A stretch of DNA of 64,000 bases. It comes from Mycoplasma leachii PG50 (lineage in GTDB: Bacteria; Bacillota_I; Bacilli_A; Mycoplasmatales; Mycoplasmataceae). Shown here piece by piece: positions 51,292 to 61,377 of this stretch (the first letter of the stretch is position 1; each line of letters begins with the position of its first letter). The position numbers and the translations under genes were made by a program. The stretch is from the NCBI RefSeq assembly GCF_000183365.1, contig NC_014751.1, positions 944,952-1,008,951 of the forward strand. Reading direction: 5' to 3'. The notes under the pieces are model-generated. The model saw only the letters and a program-made list of their open reading frames with translations, was not told the origin of the DNA and searched no databases.

Positions 51292-52863
51292 TTAACTTTT
51301 TTTAGCTTCCACCTTTTGAGTTTCCTGCATTTCTTTTTTTGATTTCTTTTCCTTTATTATTTTTTGTTTTTCTAGTTGTTGTTTGGATAAAATTGTTGAA
51401 TCTTCACCAATCAAACCTTCTGATTTTGCAACAACTGTAGTAACAACAGCTCCTGAAATAACATTAACTCCAGTTCTTCCCATATCAAATAGTCCATCTA
51501 ATGAGCCAACTATTGCATAAACTGGTGCAAATCATACACTTAAACCTAAGCCAGATAAAACACCTGAGGTAAGAACAGTTGCAGTTCCTGGAATCCCACT
51601 AATTCCTAAAGAAGCAATTAAAGTGATAAAGAAAGCTAAAATAAAGAATGTAAATAATCCCATACTGTGAAAACTAGCATTAGTTGCTCCAGTTCATAAT
51701 AAACTAGTAATAACACCAGATTGAACTCCAGCACATCCCATTAATCCCATTGTTGTCGATAACGGAGCTATTGTTGAAACTGCTGAATCATCAATTTTAA
51801 CTTCATCTTTTAATGTTTGGATACTCATTGGTAAAGTGGCGTTTGAAGATTGTGTTGCAAATCCTTGAACTAAAATTTTAAATGAAAGTTTTCATCAAGC
51901 AATAACATTAATTTTATTTATAAATAACAATAGTGTTAAGAATATTAATGAAATAGTTAATCCTAAATATCCTAATCCTAAAACTTTTCCAATTGTTGCT
52001 AGTGCTCCAATTGGTTTAGAAATAACTGATGAAGCAATCATTGACATAACTGCTAAAGGCATTATTTTCATAAATGTCATTAATATTGAGATCACAATGC
52101 TTCAAGCAACATCCATTCCTTTTCTAATCGCATCCATTTCAACAGGTTTTTTCTTAGACAAAATTTTTACAGAATTTCCGATTAATCCTGCAATTACCAT
52201 TAATGGAATTACCATTGATCCAAGTCATGGTTGAATAAAATTATTTGGTAAATACTCTCAAGCTATTTTAGGTAAAGGTTGAGTTTCTTTTGGTGCATTT
52301 TTTACAATCGAATGATCTAAAGATAAACCTGATCCTGAACCAACTTTTATTAAATATCCTAATCAAAAAGTAATTACAAATGCAAATGCAGTATTTAATA
52401 ATAATAAACCCACACCTTTTAATGAAATACGTCCAACATTTTTATTACCTTTTTTTGATGTAACTCTAAAAATTGCAATAAATACAACTGGAGCTGTTAA
52501 TAATAAAATACCGTTAATAAAAATATTTTTTGCTAAAGATATTCATATATCTAGTTGATATACTCATAATCTAAAATCAGGGTTGGTTTTTTCTATTTTT
52601 TCACCATTATTTTTAATTTCTGTTGGTAAATTCTTATTTACTAGTCCATTTTGTGGAAATTTATAAATAGCTTGAATAATAATTCCAAATATTAAACCAA
52701 TTGCTAATCCAATTAAAACTCTATAAATGAATTTAAATTTAAATTTTTTAAATGTAAACCATAAACCAATTTGAATTCCGATAAATATAATAATAGCAAT
52801 AGCCGCTTGTCAACTTCCAATTGCTAAGAATTTATCTAATAAAACATTAGTCTTATCTTGCAT
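51292..52863 (-). CDS. dicarboxylate/amino acid:cation symporter
   Basis: 523 residues, about eight membrane helices of the DAACS (GltP) family. Key patterns are the Ser-rich re-entrant loop ATQSSNATLPMSI, GCAGVQSGV in place of the usual helix 7 sequence, a later SLGISGIPGTATV loop, and GLFDMGRTGVNVISGAV, which corresponds to the substrate-binding DxxRTxxNVxGD motif with the final Asp replaced by Gly-Ala. It imports acidic or neutral amino acids, or dicarboxylates, with Na+ or H+. The Lys-rich C-terminal tail is about 40 residues. It follows the oxidoreductase gene by 19 bases on the same strand; RBS AGGAGAAATA. Confidence 0.88.
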
Positions 52864-52882
52864 TTTTTATGTATTTCTCCTA

Positions 52883-54226
52883 TTAATTTTTAATAAGTTT
52901 TTCTAAAGCAATGTGAATAATATCTACAACTCTAGAAAATGGTGGTGAATATGGTAAATCAACTTGAGTTAATTCCTGATTAATTTCAATTTGATTTCAA
53001 ATTAATGAAATTAAGAAATTAATTCTTAATACAGATAAATTAGATCCATACATTTGAGCACCAATTAATGTATTTGTTTTTTTATTTAAAATTAGTTTTA
53101 AAGCAAGCGGCATTGGGTTTGGATAATATGATGGATGATCAGCATCTTTAATAAAAATAGTTTTTATATCATATCCTAATTCTTTAGCTAGAGTTTCATT
53201 AATTCCAGTAGAAACCAATTCTGATTCAAATACTTTTAAAATCGCAGTTTGCAAAGTTCCAACAAATTCACTATTAACATTTAAAATATCATCAGCTACA
53301 ACTTTAGCAAATTTTCTAGCAACTGTTGCTAGTGGAGTATAAGTAATTTGGTTAGTAATTTTATGATAAACAGTAGCACAATCACCACAAGATCATATAT
53401 TTTTTAAATTTGTTCGTCCATGTTTATCAACAACAATAGCTCCATTACCTAGCATTTCTAATTTTGTATCTTTTAAAAACTCAGTTGCTGGTCTAAATCC
53501 AATAGCTAAAATTATTAAATCAACTTCAATTTCTTCATTTTGATCTAAAGTTAAACTTAATCTTTTATCTTTAGTTTGAGTTATTGATTTTAACCCATTT
53601 TCTTTAATAATTTCAACATTGTTTTTGATTAAGTTTTGCTCTAATAAATCAGTGATTTCTTGATCAAACACTCTTTGATTTAATCTACTAGTTTTTTCAA
53701 TTAAAACTATTTCTTTATTAAAGTGTTCTAACATTTCACAACACTCTAAACCAATAAATCCTGAACCAATTACTACTACTTTTTTAATATTTTTATCTTT
53801 TAGTTTTTCTTTTAATTCAGTTGCATCTTCTAATCTTGTTAAAGTAAAAATATTTGGTAAATCAATTCCTTTAATTGGTGGAACTATAGGCTTTGCTCCT
53901 GTTGAGATTACTAATTTATCATAGTCTAACTCTAGTAATTGATCATTTTTTTCATATCAAACTTTTTGATTTTCAGCATCAATTTTTTTAACAACTGATT
54001 CACTATAAACTAAAATGTCTTGTTCTATGAATTGTTCTACAGTTCTTGCTAATAAATCAGTTGGTTTTAAAGATGGATTAGCTACAAAATAAGGTAAACC
54101 ACAAGCTCCTAGTGAAACGTATTTTTCTTTTTGAATAACAATTATTTGAGCTTTTTTATTAACTTTTTTTAGTCTGCTTGCAACTGTCATTCCACTAGCT
54201 GCTCCACCTATAATTACAATTTTCAT
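52883..54226 (-). CDS. NADH oxidase / CoA-disulfide reductase family flavoprotein
   Basis: 447 residues: FAD-binding IVIIGGAASGMTVASRLKK, redox Cys in LGACGLPYFV (about residue 43), NAD-binding VVVIGSGFIGLECCEML, second FAD motif WSCGDCATVY, and the dimerisation domain. The CGLPYF form of the Cys loop is nearer CoA-disulfide reductases than water-forming NADH oxidases; both activities occur in the family. In a glycolytic mycoplasma it would re-oxidise NADH or keep thiols reduced. Start ATG 54226, with AGAAAGGTTAGT upstream. First gene of a two-gene operon with the symporter. Confidence 0.88.
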
Positions 54227-54444
54227 ACTAACCTTTCTTATAAAAATTGAATTAAAATTATTAAATATAAAAATAAAAATTCTCTATTTTTGCACAAATT
54301 AAAATAAGAAAAAAACTAATTTTCTTATTAAAATAATTCTAAACTAAATATTTTTTATATTAATATTATTTATAAATAATAATTTAATCTATTTAAATTA
54401 TATAATCAGAACTTAAATTATTAATTCTAAGAGAGAATAAATTT

Positions 54445-54945
54445 ATGAAATCACAAAATAAAAATAAGGCATTAATTATAGTTGATTATCAATATGATTT
54501 TTGTGATCCTAATGGTAGTTTATATGTAAAAAACGCCTACACACTAAAATCTAAAATTGAAAAATTAGCAAAAGACTTAAAATCTCAAGGTTGAACAATT
54601 ATTGCAACTAAAGATTTTCATCCAATTGATCATTGTTCTTTTAAAATTTGAAATAAACATTGTATACAAAATACTAAAGGTAGTGAACTTTATTTTGATC
54701 ATAGTGATGTTGATTTAATTATTGAAAAAGGTGTTAATAAAGATATTGAAAGCTATAGCGGTTTTTTTGATGATGCTAATAACTCAAATGGGTTAGATGA
54801 GTATTTAAAATCAAAAAACATAGACACTTTAAAAATAGTTGGTGTTGCTACTGAAATTTGTGTAAAAGCTAATTATGATGATGCTATTAAATTAGGTTAT
54901 GATGTTGAGGTTGATTTAGAATATTGTAAAGGTTTTACTGACTAG
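54445..54945 (+). CDS. pncA: nicotinamidase
   Basis: 166 residues, hidden from standard-code ORF calls by two TGA Trp codons. Catalytic Asp in LIIVDYQYDFCD, metal-binding Asp/His in ATKDFHPIDHCSF, Lys in IIEKGVN and catalytic Cys in VGVATEICVKANYDDA. It turns nicotinamide into nicotinate for NAD synthesis. RBS AGAGAGAA is 8 bases before ATG. Divergent from the NADH oxidase gene. Confidence 0.92.
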
Positions 54946-55010
54946 AATTCTATTATTTTTATCACTTAAATGCATTGATCAATTTTAATATTTTGCTATA
55001 AAATAAACTA

Positions 55011-55045
55011 TAAATTAGGTTTTTTGTATCCTAATTTTTTAATTT
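55011..55045 (+). terminator. terminator of pncA
   Basis: AAATTAGG pairs with CCTAATTT around TTTTTTGTAT, with a T tract after. Confidence 0.8.
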
Positions 55046-55138
55046 TTTTAATATTTTTATGATTTTAGAATTTCATTTTATATAATAAAAAATGGAAAAA
55101 ATTTATTTATTTTATAAAACAAAGTCCGGGTGGGAATA

Positions 55139-56503
55139 ATGAAAAATAAACATATCAGTCTACTAGCAAAACTTGGAGTTTTATTTTCTGTTACATCACT
55201 TCCATTAGTTGTTGTTTCATGTAAAACTTCAAATTCTAATAACAATAAACCTGATAACAATAAACCTGATAACAATCAACAAAAAAAGAAATCAACAAAA
55301 AAAGAGCAAGTAAGTAAAATTGATATTTCAAGTTTTAAAAGTAATATTGAACCAAAAAATGAGTGACAAAAACAAGATGTTTTACAAGCATTACTAAAAA
55401 TAAAAGGGCTAGATAAATTAACTGAAAATGATTTTGATTTTTTAATATTTAAGAAAGCTAATTTATTACATAATGGAGAATTAATAATTAAATCTAAAGA
55501 CGATTCTAAAATTATAAAAGGTGAACTAAGTTTAGAAATTAAAAAACTAAATAAAGTTAAAAAAGTTGAAACAAAATATAATGATAATAAAACTGAAGTT
55601 TTAGTAATTGGTTATGATGAAGAGGGAAAAATTTCTAAGTTTGCTGAAACTGTTAAAAAAGTTCCTGAAAAATTACCAGAAGAAATTATTAGTCTACAGC
55701 GTGCTTTTTGAAAAAATAATTCTAATAAAATTGAAAATCTTGATAAATGAGACACATCTAATATAGTAAATATGTTAGCAATGTTTCAACATGCTAAAAA
55801 CTTTAATCAAAATTTGTCAAATTGAAATACAGAAAATGTAACTAATATGAGTTATATGTTTAATGGTGCTCATAATTTTAATCAAAATATAACTAATTGA
55901 AATGTTTCAAATGTTAAAACTATGTGAAGTATGTTTGAAGATGCTAAAGAATTTGACCAAGATATTTCTAAATGAAATGTAAGCAATGTTGAAAACATGA
56001 AAAGTATGTTTATGAACGCATCAAAATTTAATAAGTCACTTTCAAATTGAAATCTAAAAAATATAAAAAAACTAGATCGTATGTTTTTTGGTGCTTCTGA
56101 ATTTAATAGCGATATCTTCAAAGTAGAAAATAATCTAGTAACTGATATGAGTTATATGTTTTATCAAGCTAAAAAATTTAATAAGTCTTTAGATTGAGAT
56201 GTATCAAAAGTAGTTGATATGAATAGTATGTTTAATGGTGCTCATAATTTTAATCAAAATATAGCTAATTGAAATGTTTCAAATGTTAAAACTATGAGAA
56301 GTATGTTTAGTGACACAAATTCATTTAATCAAGATTTATCAAAATGAAATACAGAAAATGTCACTGATATGGACCGTATGTTTCAAAATGCAATAAGTTT
56401 TAATAGAGATATTTCTAAATGAAATGTAAAAGATGTAAAATCATATCATAGCTTTAGTTGACACATAAAAAAGGAATATATACCTTCATTTGGGAAAAAA
56501 TAA
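55139..56503 (+). CDS. DUF285 (BspA-like) repeat lipoprotein
   Basis: 454 residues. Signal peptide with lipobox VVVSCK, then a short Asn/Pro/Asp repeat (KPDNNKPDNN), a Lys-rich linker and a mixed domain. From about residue 185 to the end come eight to nine repeats of about 25 residues, such as FNQNLSNWNTENVTNMSYMF, with a fixed TGA-encoded Trp. This is the DUF285 family, abundant and variable in the mycoides cluster, exposed at the cell surface and probably used for adhesion or antigenic change. It starts at ATG 55139 after GGGTGGGAA. Two repeat blocks are nearly identical in DNA (see findings). Confidence 0.9.
55856..56296 (+). repeat. near-identical 69-base blocks in the DUF285 gene (55856-55924 and 56228-56296)
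   Basis: Both encode MFNGAHNFNQN...NWNVSNVKTM. I see one mismatch (ATAACTA versus ATAGCTA). The blocks are 372 bases (124 codons) apart, in frame. Confidence 0.85.
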
Positions 56504-56591
56504 TAAGTAGCCATTTTTAAATAATATAACAATAAACACAAGTCACAATTTTTAAAATATAATAAAAAATTTAATTTTTATATATTTCATT

Positions 56592-56626
56592 AAAAAATCA
56601 TTTGTTCCAATAAATGAGTTTTTTAT
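56592..56626 (+). terminator. terminator of the DUF285 gene
   Basis: AAAATCATTT and AAATGAGTTTTTT form an imperfect stem, 90 bases after the stop. Confidence 0.6.
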
Positions 56627-56717
56627 TAGAAATTTTTTGTAAAGAATTAAGAAACTAAATATTTAAATATACTAATTATGAAATGATATTATACAAGTAG
56701 AAATTAAGTTAAGAATT

Positions 56718-57479
56718 ATGTTAGTACCAACAAGCAAAGAAAATAAACAGATTGTTTTTGATCTAAAAAATTCAAAGTGTCATTCTTCTTACTCTATTTA
56801 TGTTTGTATTGGAATTTTGTTTATATTAGGATTGATGGCTTTAATATTTTCAACACCTTATAAAAATGATTTTAAGTTTTCTCAATTTTTTGAAAAAATA
56901 ACAAATTATGAATTAGGTAAATGATGAGCAAGAGAAACAGAATTAATTGGAGATACTCAAGTACTTATTTATTATCTTGCATTATTTATGATAGCTATTG
57001 AATGCTTTTTTGCTTATAAAAAACAAAATAAAAATGTGCTCTTTATTAAACATTACTATTTAGTAAAAATAATTTATATATTAATTTTACTTATAACCAT
57101 ATCAACAGCTATTTTTTATGTTTATAAAGTTTATAACTTTGATAATGGATTTGGAAAATATGGTGATTTAGTATTTCAAGATACTATAATTTATCGACAA
57201 GTATTAACTGCACTTATTCTTATTTATCAAATTATTATCTTAAGTTTGTTTTTTTATACAATACATTTTAAATTAGCAAAAAGATCTGATATTTTAATTA
57301 ATAAATATTTTAGTAAGTCTATTAAAATTTTAATTATAGGTCCTTTTTTATTAACTGTTGTTACTTTTATAAAAGGAATGAATTCTAGACCTTTTTACAG
57401 TTCTTTTTTTTGCAGAGCTCGTATTATTCTTTTCTTAAAAAGAAAAAATTTTTACAATAATTATGTTTTAAAAAGATAG
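56718..57479 (+). CDS. membrane protein, possibly truncated PAP2-type phosphatase
   Basis: 253 residues with about five membrane helices (SSYSIYVCIGILFILGLMAL, VLIYYLALFMIAIECFFAY, and others). The segment VVTFIKGMNSRPFYS near the end recalls the first motif region of mycoplasma PAP2-like phosphatases, which would be followed by an SGH motif and a further His. Here the sequence instead becomes Lys/Arg-rich after a T8 run (57412-57421) and stops, so the C-terminal half may be lost. No strong RBS precedes ATG 56718. Assignment is weak. Confidence 0.45.
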
Positions 57480-57505
57480 TTAAAATAACAAAGTAAACAA
57501 CAAGA

Positions 57506-57535
57506 AAAGACTGATATGTCCAGTCTTTTTAAAAC
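57506..57535. terminator. hairpin between the membrane protein and the coiled-coil remnant
   Basis: AAAAGACTG pairs with CAGTCTTTT around ATATGTC. It can serve both converging genes. Confidence 0.85.
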
Positions 57536-57540
57536 AATAT

Positions 57541-58385
57541 TTAGTTATCAATTTCAAAGAATTTATCATCAAATTTTTTGTTAAATTCTTGGATCATTTT
57601 TTCTAGTTCTTTATCAAATTTTTCAAGGTCTTTTAGATTATTTGAAATTGATTCATAGTGTTCAGCTAGTTTAGGGAAATCACTATTTGTAATTTGTCTA
57701 GTAATTCTTTTCTGTAATTCTAGTTGACTTATTTCAATCATACATTAAACTACTGATATTTTGAACCTTTTATACAGAAACATTAATACTATCAAGAATA
57801 ATGCTTGATTTTTCTGTGGCTGTTAGTGCTGGTTTTTCGATAAGCTCAACTTACTTTTCTAATTCTTCTTTTTTACTTTGAATTTTTTTAATTAATTGTT
57901 CTATTTTTTTATTTTCAGCATTAAGATGAGCAACTTCACCAGTCAAGTTTTCTTTTGTCTTAGTTTTTTCTAATAATTTCGTTCTTAAATCTGATTGGTT
58001 TGTTTCAAGTTTTTGAATTTTTTTCTCAAGTTCTTGTTGTTTATTTTTTAACAAAGTTTGCTCTTGGTGCAATTTGTCTATTTTTTGATCATTTTCTAAT
58101 TTTTGTTTTTCTAATAGACTATAGTTTTTATTATATTCAAGTGATTTTAATTCTTTTTCTAATTTAGAAAGTTCTTGTTGTTTATTAGATTTTATTTTTT
58201 CTAATTCATCAATTTTTACTCTAGAAGATTCAATATTACTTTTTAAAACTTGGACGTTTTCTTCTGGATGCTTATTTTCTTGTTTTAAGTCATCTATTTT
58301 TTTACTTTTGAGTCAAGTTCTTTTGTAATTGTTTCTAACTCTATATTTTCTTTTTTAATTGAATCAGACACTTCTGATATTCTTT
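57541..58385 (-). pseudogene. coiled-coil protein remnant
   Basis: Minus-strand heptad-rich fragments in more than one frame: a 66-residue piece from ATG 57741 (LAEHYESISNNLKDLEKFDK), a short piece LIEKPALTATEKSSIILDSI at 57770-57850, and a long piece from 57851 to about 58305 with LEKKIQKLETNQSDLRTKLL. A further frameshift in an A7 run near 58304 joins it to VHQTQIQQRISEVSDSIKK. The 5' end is lost where the IS3 OrfB remnant begins, near 58385-58400. It resembles the coiled-coil remnant at 38180-39676 in style. Confidence 0.6.
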
Positions 58386-58390
58386 GTTGG

Positions 58391-58884
58391 ATTTGAGTTT
58401 GATGTACTGATGTAACAGAGTTTAAGGTTAATGGTCAAAAGCTATATTTATCACCAATCATTGATCTTTATAATGGTGAAATTGTCCATATTCAATTCAG
58501 ACAAGTCCTAATTTAAACTTAACTAATTCTATGTTGAGAAAAGCACTTAGAAAAATTAAAAATACTAATGGTTTGATAGTTCATTCTGATCAAGGATTTC
58601 ATTATCAACATATTAGCTGAGTTAAAACACTAGAAGAAAATAACATAACTCAAAGTATGTCTAGAAAAGGTAATTGTTTAGATAATGCTATAATAGAAAA
58701 TTTTTTTGGTCTGTTAAAACAAGAAATTTATTATGGTGAAAAATACAATTCAATACAAGAATTAATTAGATCAATACACAAATATATTTATTGATTCAAT
58801 AACATAAGAATAAAAGAAAAATTAAAAGGATTGTCTGCTGTACAATTCAGAAAACAATCCTGTTATGATATTGAAAATTTTTAG
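58391..58884 (+). mobile_element. IS3-family OrfB (transposase DDE domain), 5' truncated and frameshifted
   Basis: From about 58391 the plus strand reads VWCTDVTEFKVNGQKLYLSP and IIDLYNGEIV, then after a one-base loss near 58485 SIQTSPNLNLTNSMLRKAL, LIVHSDQGFHYQ and NCLDNAIIENFFGLLKQEIY, ending at TAG 58882. The DDE triad residues (Asp of TDVTEF, Asp of SDQG, Glu of IENFF) are present, but the N-terminal half of OrfB and all of OrfA are absent. It is a dead fragment abutting the coiled-coil remnant. Confidence 0.85.
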
Positions 58885-58991
58885 TCTGTGTTTATGGTAG
58901 CAGGGGGAATTTGCTAGTTTTAATTAAAAAAAATATGTATTTAATAGTTATTTATCATAATGTTCTAAACAGCACCTGTTTCAAAAATATA

Positions 58992-59026
58992 TTGACATTA
59001 TATATATATATATATATATATATAAT
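58992..59026 (+). promoter_or_regulatory. (TA)n promoter of the first Vmc/Vmm-like lipoprotein
   Basis: TTGACA (58992-58997), then TTA and an alternating TA run to TATAAT (59021-59026), giving a 23-base spacer, 44 bases before the ATG. TA-repeat spacers of this type switch the Vmc genes of M. capricolum and vmm of M. mycoides on and off by changing repeat number. The spacer is longer than the optimal 17, so this copy may be off, unless a TATATA inside the run serves as -10. Confidence 0.85.
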
Positions 59027-59069
59027 GTGTCTTATAAAAAGATAAACAACCAATTGTAAAGGATATTAT

Positions 59070-59708
59070 ATGAAAAAATTATTAACAATATTAGGATCTG
59101 TTGGTTTAGTTGCAACAACTAGTGCTGCAGTAATTGCTTGTGGTGATAAAACTCCACAAAAAGCACCTGATACTAAGCCTAATGAACAACCTAGAAAAGA
59201 AGAAGATAAAGAAAAGTCTAAAAAAGATGAAGACGAAAAATCTATTGAGGATAAGAAAAAAGAAGAAGAAGCTTTTTCAAAAGTTGAAGGACAAAACATA
59301 GGTAATTTCTCACCAGACAGCAAAGGGTCTATTCCTCAAATAAATATCAAAAAGAAATTGGCTGAATTGTTAAATACTCACGAATCTAAACTAATAAATT
59401 TAGATGTAGATTATACAAAAAATACAGGAAAAGTAACTTTACCAGAATTTAATAATAAAACATTAAGTTTTTCATTTACTTCAATACTAGATTTAGGTGA
59501 ATTTAATTTTAAAAACAAAGTTGTTTCTGTAGGAGAAATTAAAAAGAAAATTTCTGATTTATTAAAAATCGAATCACAATATATATATGAATTAGAAGTA
59601 GATTCAATTAAAAATTCAGGAACATTTAAATCATCTAAGCCATTTACTTTTAATGGTAAATTTGAATTTAAATTTACTATAAAAGAAGATGTAAAACCAG
59701 CAAAATAA
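59070..59708 (+). CDS. Vmc/Vmm-like phase-variable lipoprotein, two repeat units
   Basis: 212 residues. Signal peptide MKKLLTILGSVGLVATTSAA and lipobox VIACG. The next 50 residues are Lys/Glu-rich. Then come two copies of a module of about 65 residues: INIKKKLAELLNTHESKLIN...LDVDYTKNTGKVTLPEFNN and EIKKKISDLLKIESQYIYEL...VDSIKNSGTFKSSKPF, each ending in a beta strand like LSFSFTS/FEFKFTI. RBS AAAGGATAT 8 bases before ATG. The promoter carries a TA tract. Probably an exposed, switchable surface antigen. Confidence 0.85.
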   Translation: MKKLLTILGSVGLVATTSAAVIACGDKTPQKAPDTKPNEQPRKEEDKEKSKKDEDEKSIEDKKKEEEAFSKVEGQNIGNFSPDSKGSIPQINIKKKLAELLNTHESKLINLDVDYTKNTGKVTLPEFNNKTLSFSFTSILDLGEFNFKNKVVSVGEIKKKISDLLKIESQYIYELEVDSIKNSGTFKSSKPFTFNGKFEFKFTIKEDVKPAK

Positions 59709-59755
59709 TAATAGAAAGTCCTATTATAAAAGTAGGTTAAAAGTTTCAATATTAA

Positions 59756-59797
59756 AAAAGGATTGCTTTATGAAATTTAGAAAACAATCCTTTTTTT
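59756..59797 (+). terminator. terminator of the first Vmc-like gene, resembling IS3 OrfB DNA
   Basis: AAAGGATTG (59757-59765) pairs with CAATCCTTT (59785-59793), then T7. The same order of bases, AAAGGATTG ... AGAAAACAATCC, occurs in the OrfB remnant at 58828-58862. Confidence 0.75.
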
Positions 59798-59965
59798 AAT
59801 TCTATTTTTAATTTTTTATTTATAAGTTTAGTTGTTTTACTTTTTTATTAATAACAAAATCTTGATTTTTAAAAATTTCTTATATCATAATGTATTATAA
59901 ACTCAAAACAAATATTGTAAATGATTTTAGCTGTTATTATATGTTTACCCACCTTAAAAATATAC

Positions 59966-60000
59966 TTGACATTATATATATATATATATATATATATAAT
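59966..60000 (+). promoter_or_regulatory. (TA)n promoter of the second Vmc/Vmm-like lipoprotein
   Basis: TTGACA (59966-59971), 23-base TA-rich spacer, TATAAT (59995-60000), 60 bases before the ATG. Same length of spacer as the first gene's promoter. Confidence 0.85.
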
Positions 60001-60060
60001 GATTTTTGTTACATAAATATTTATGTATATAACTAAAAAAATGATTTTAAAGGAAATAAT

Positions 60061-60498
60061 ATGAAAAAATTACTAACATTATTAGGATCAGTTGGGTTAA
60101 TTACAACAACTAGTGTTACTGCTATTGCATGTACTAAAAAAACACAAGAAATTAATTCTAATAAAAAAACTGGAAAAGAAATGATAAAGCCCGCTGAAAA
60201 GTCTAAAGAGGAAGAAGAAAAAACTAGAAGGGAAATCGAAAAAGAAGAAAAAGAAATGAGCAGCACATTTCCTAAACAAAATTTAGACTTAGGTGTTTTT
60301 CCAAAAAATGAAGATAAATATAATAGTGTTTCACAATCAGATATCAAAAAGAAATTGGCTAATGAGTTAGATATTAAAGAATATGAATTAACAGATTTAG
60401 AGGTTAATTATGATAATAATACAGGAACAGTTAAATCTCCAAAATTCTCTGGTACTATAAGCTTCAAATTCACAATAAAAGAACAAAATAAAAAATAA
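60061..60498 (+). CDS. Vmc/Vmm-like phase-variable lipoprotein, one repeat unit
   Basis: 145 residues. Signal peptide MKKLLTLLGSVGLITTTSVT with lipobox AIACT. A Lys/Glu-rich linker follows, then one module SDIKKKLANELDIKEYELTD...LEVNYDNNTGTVKSPKFSG with the closing strand ISFKFTI. It is the shorter sister of the gene at 59070; the signal peptide, promoter and module are homologous, so the pair arose by duplication and module number is variable. RBS AAAGGAAAT. Confidence 0.85.
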   Translation: MKKLLTLLGSVGLITTTSVTAIACTKKTQEINSNKKTGKEMIKPAEKSKEEEEKTRREIEKEEKEMSSTFPKQNLDLGVFPKNEDKYNSVSQSDIKKKLANELDIKEYELTDLEVNYDNNTGTVKSPKFSGTISFKFTIKEQNKK

Positions 60499-60508
60499 TA
60501 ATTCGTCA

Positions 60509-60547
60509 GTCTCTAACTCTTATTAAAAGATTTAGAGATTTTTTATT
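60509..60547 (+). terminator. terminator of the second Vmc-like gene
   Basis: CTCTAA (60511-60516) and TTAGAG (60531-60536) stem followed by ATTTTTTAT. Confidence 0.75.
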
Positions 60548-60660
60548 TACTTACCTTTACAATTACTAATTAATATTTCAATTTCTTTTGCTGTAGAACG
60601 TTTTTTTAAGCTTTTTTCTAATATTTAATATTTGTCTTTATTATATTAAAAACTTATTTT

Positions 60661-61377
60661 TTAAATATTTAATTTAGCTACATAATTTATGATTTTTTCT
60701 TCAAAAAAAGTAGTATTGTGTGGAGCTTTAGTTTGTGTTCTTATTCATAAAATAACTATATAATTTACAAATATTTTATTTAACAACAATTTATGTTGAT
60801 CATAATCTTTATACAAATCTAAAAATACTTTTTCACACTCACTAGACATATTAGATGTTTCAATTAAATAAGCTAATTCAAAATGTTTATCTCCCATTGT
60901 TGCATATTCTCAATCAACAAAATAAATTTTATTTTCAGTTTGAATCATATTAAAAGGAAATAAATCATTATGTAAAGGAGTATTAAATTCCATATTATCT
61001 AAAATATCATCAATTAAACTAGCATATTTACTTATAACTTCAACACTAGTATTTAACTCACTCATTTTAGTTTTGTAATATTCAACTCTTTGTTTTAAAT
61101 TATTATCTGGAAACTTTAAATTAGAACTATGTATTTGTTTAATTTGATTTGCTATTAAATTAATATTATTTAAATCAATTACAGGTTCAACTCCATCAAT
61201 ATATTCTCAAACTATTTCTTTTTGATTATCACTAATAAGTTTTGGAACAAAATCAAAGTTTTTTAAAAGCTCATAATTGATTTGATGATTAAAGTTATTA
61301 TAGTTTTTAATCTGTAAAAAAGTGTTATTTATACGATAAGAAACATTAGTTCCACCTTTAGTTATTTTAATTTTCAT
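60661..61377 (-). CDS. choline kinase / LicA-like aminoglycoside phosphotransferase fold
   Basis: 238 residues from ATG 61377. N-terminal KITKGGTNVSYRINNTFLQI is the nucleotide loop of the family. The catalytic loop is TPLHNDLFPFNMI (Asp and Asn), and YFVDWEYATMGDKHFELAY carries the metal-binding Asp. LicA phosphorylates choline; other members act on thiamine or sugars. TGA Trp codons hide the gene from standard-code ORF calls. Its ATG overlaps the HAD phosphatase stop (TAATG), so the two are coupled. Confidence 0.85.

Noticed and set aside
58998..59020. (TA)n tract as a possible replication origin element
   Set aside because: It sits exactly between -35 and -10 boxes and recurs before a second lipoprotein, so it is a promoter spacer.
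59066..60347. Minus-strand ORFs opposite the Vmc-like genes
   Set aside because: They are low-complexity Ser/Phe shadows of Lys/Glu-rich lipoproteins, without RBS.
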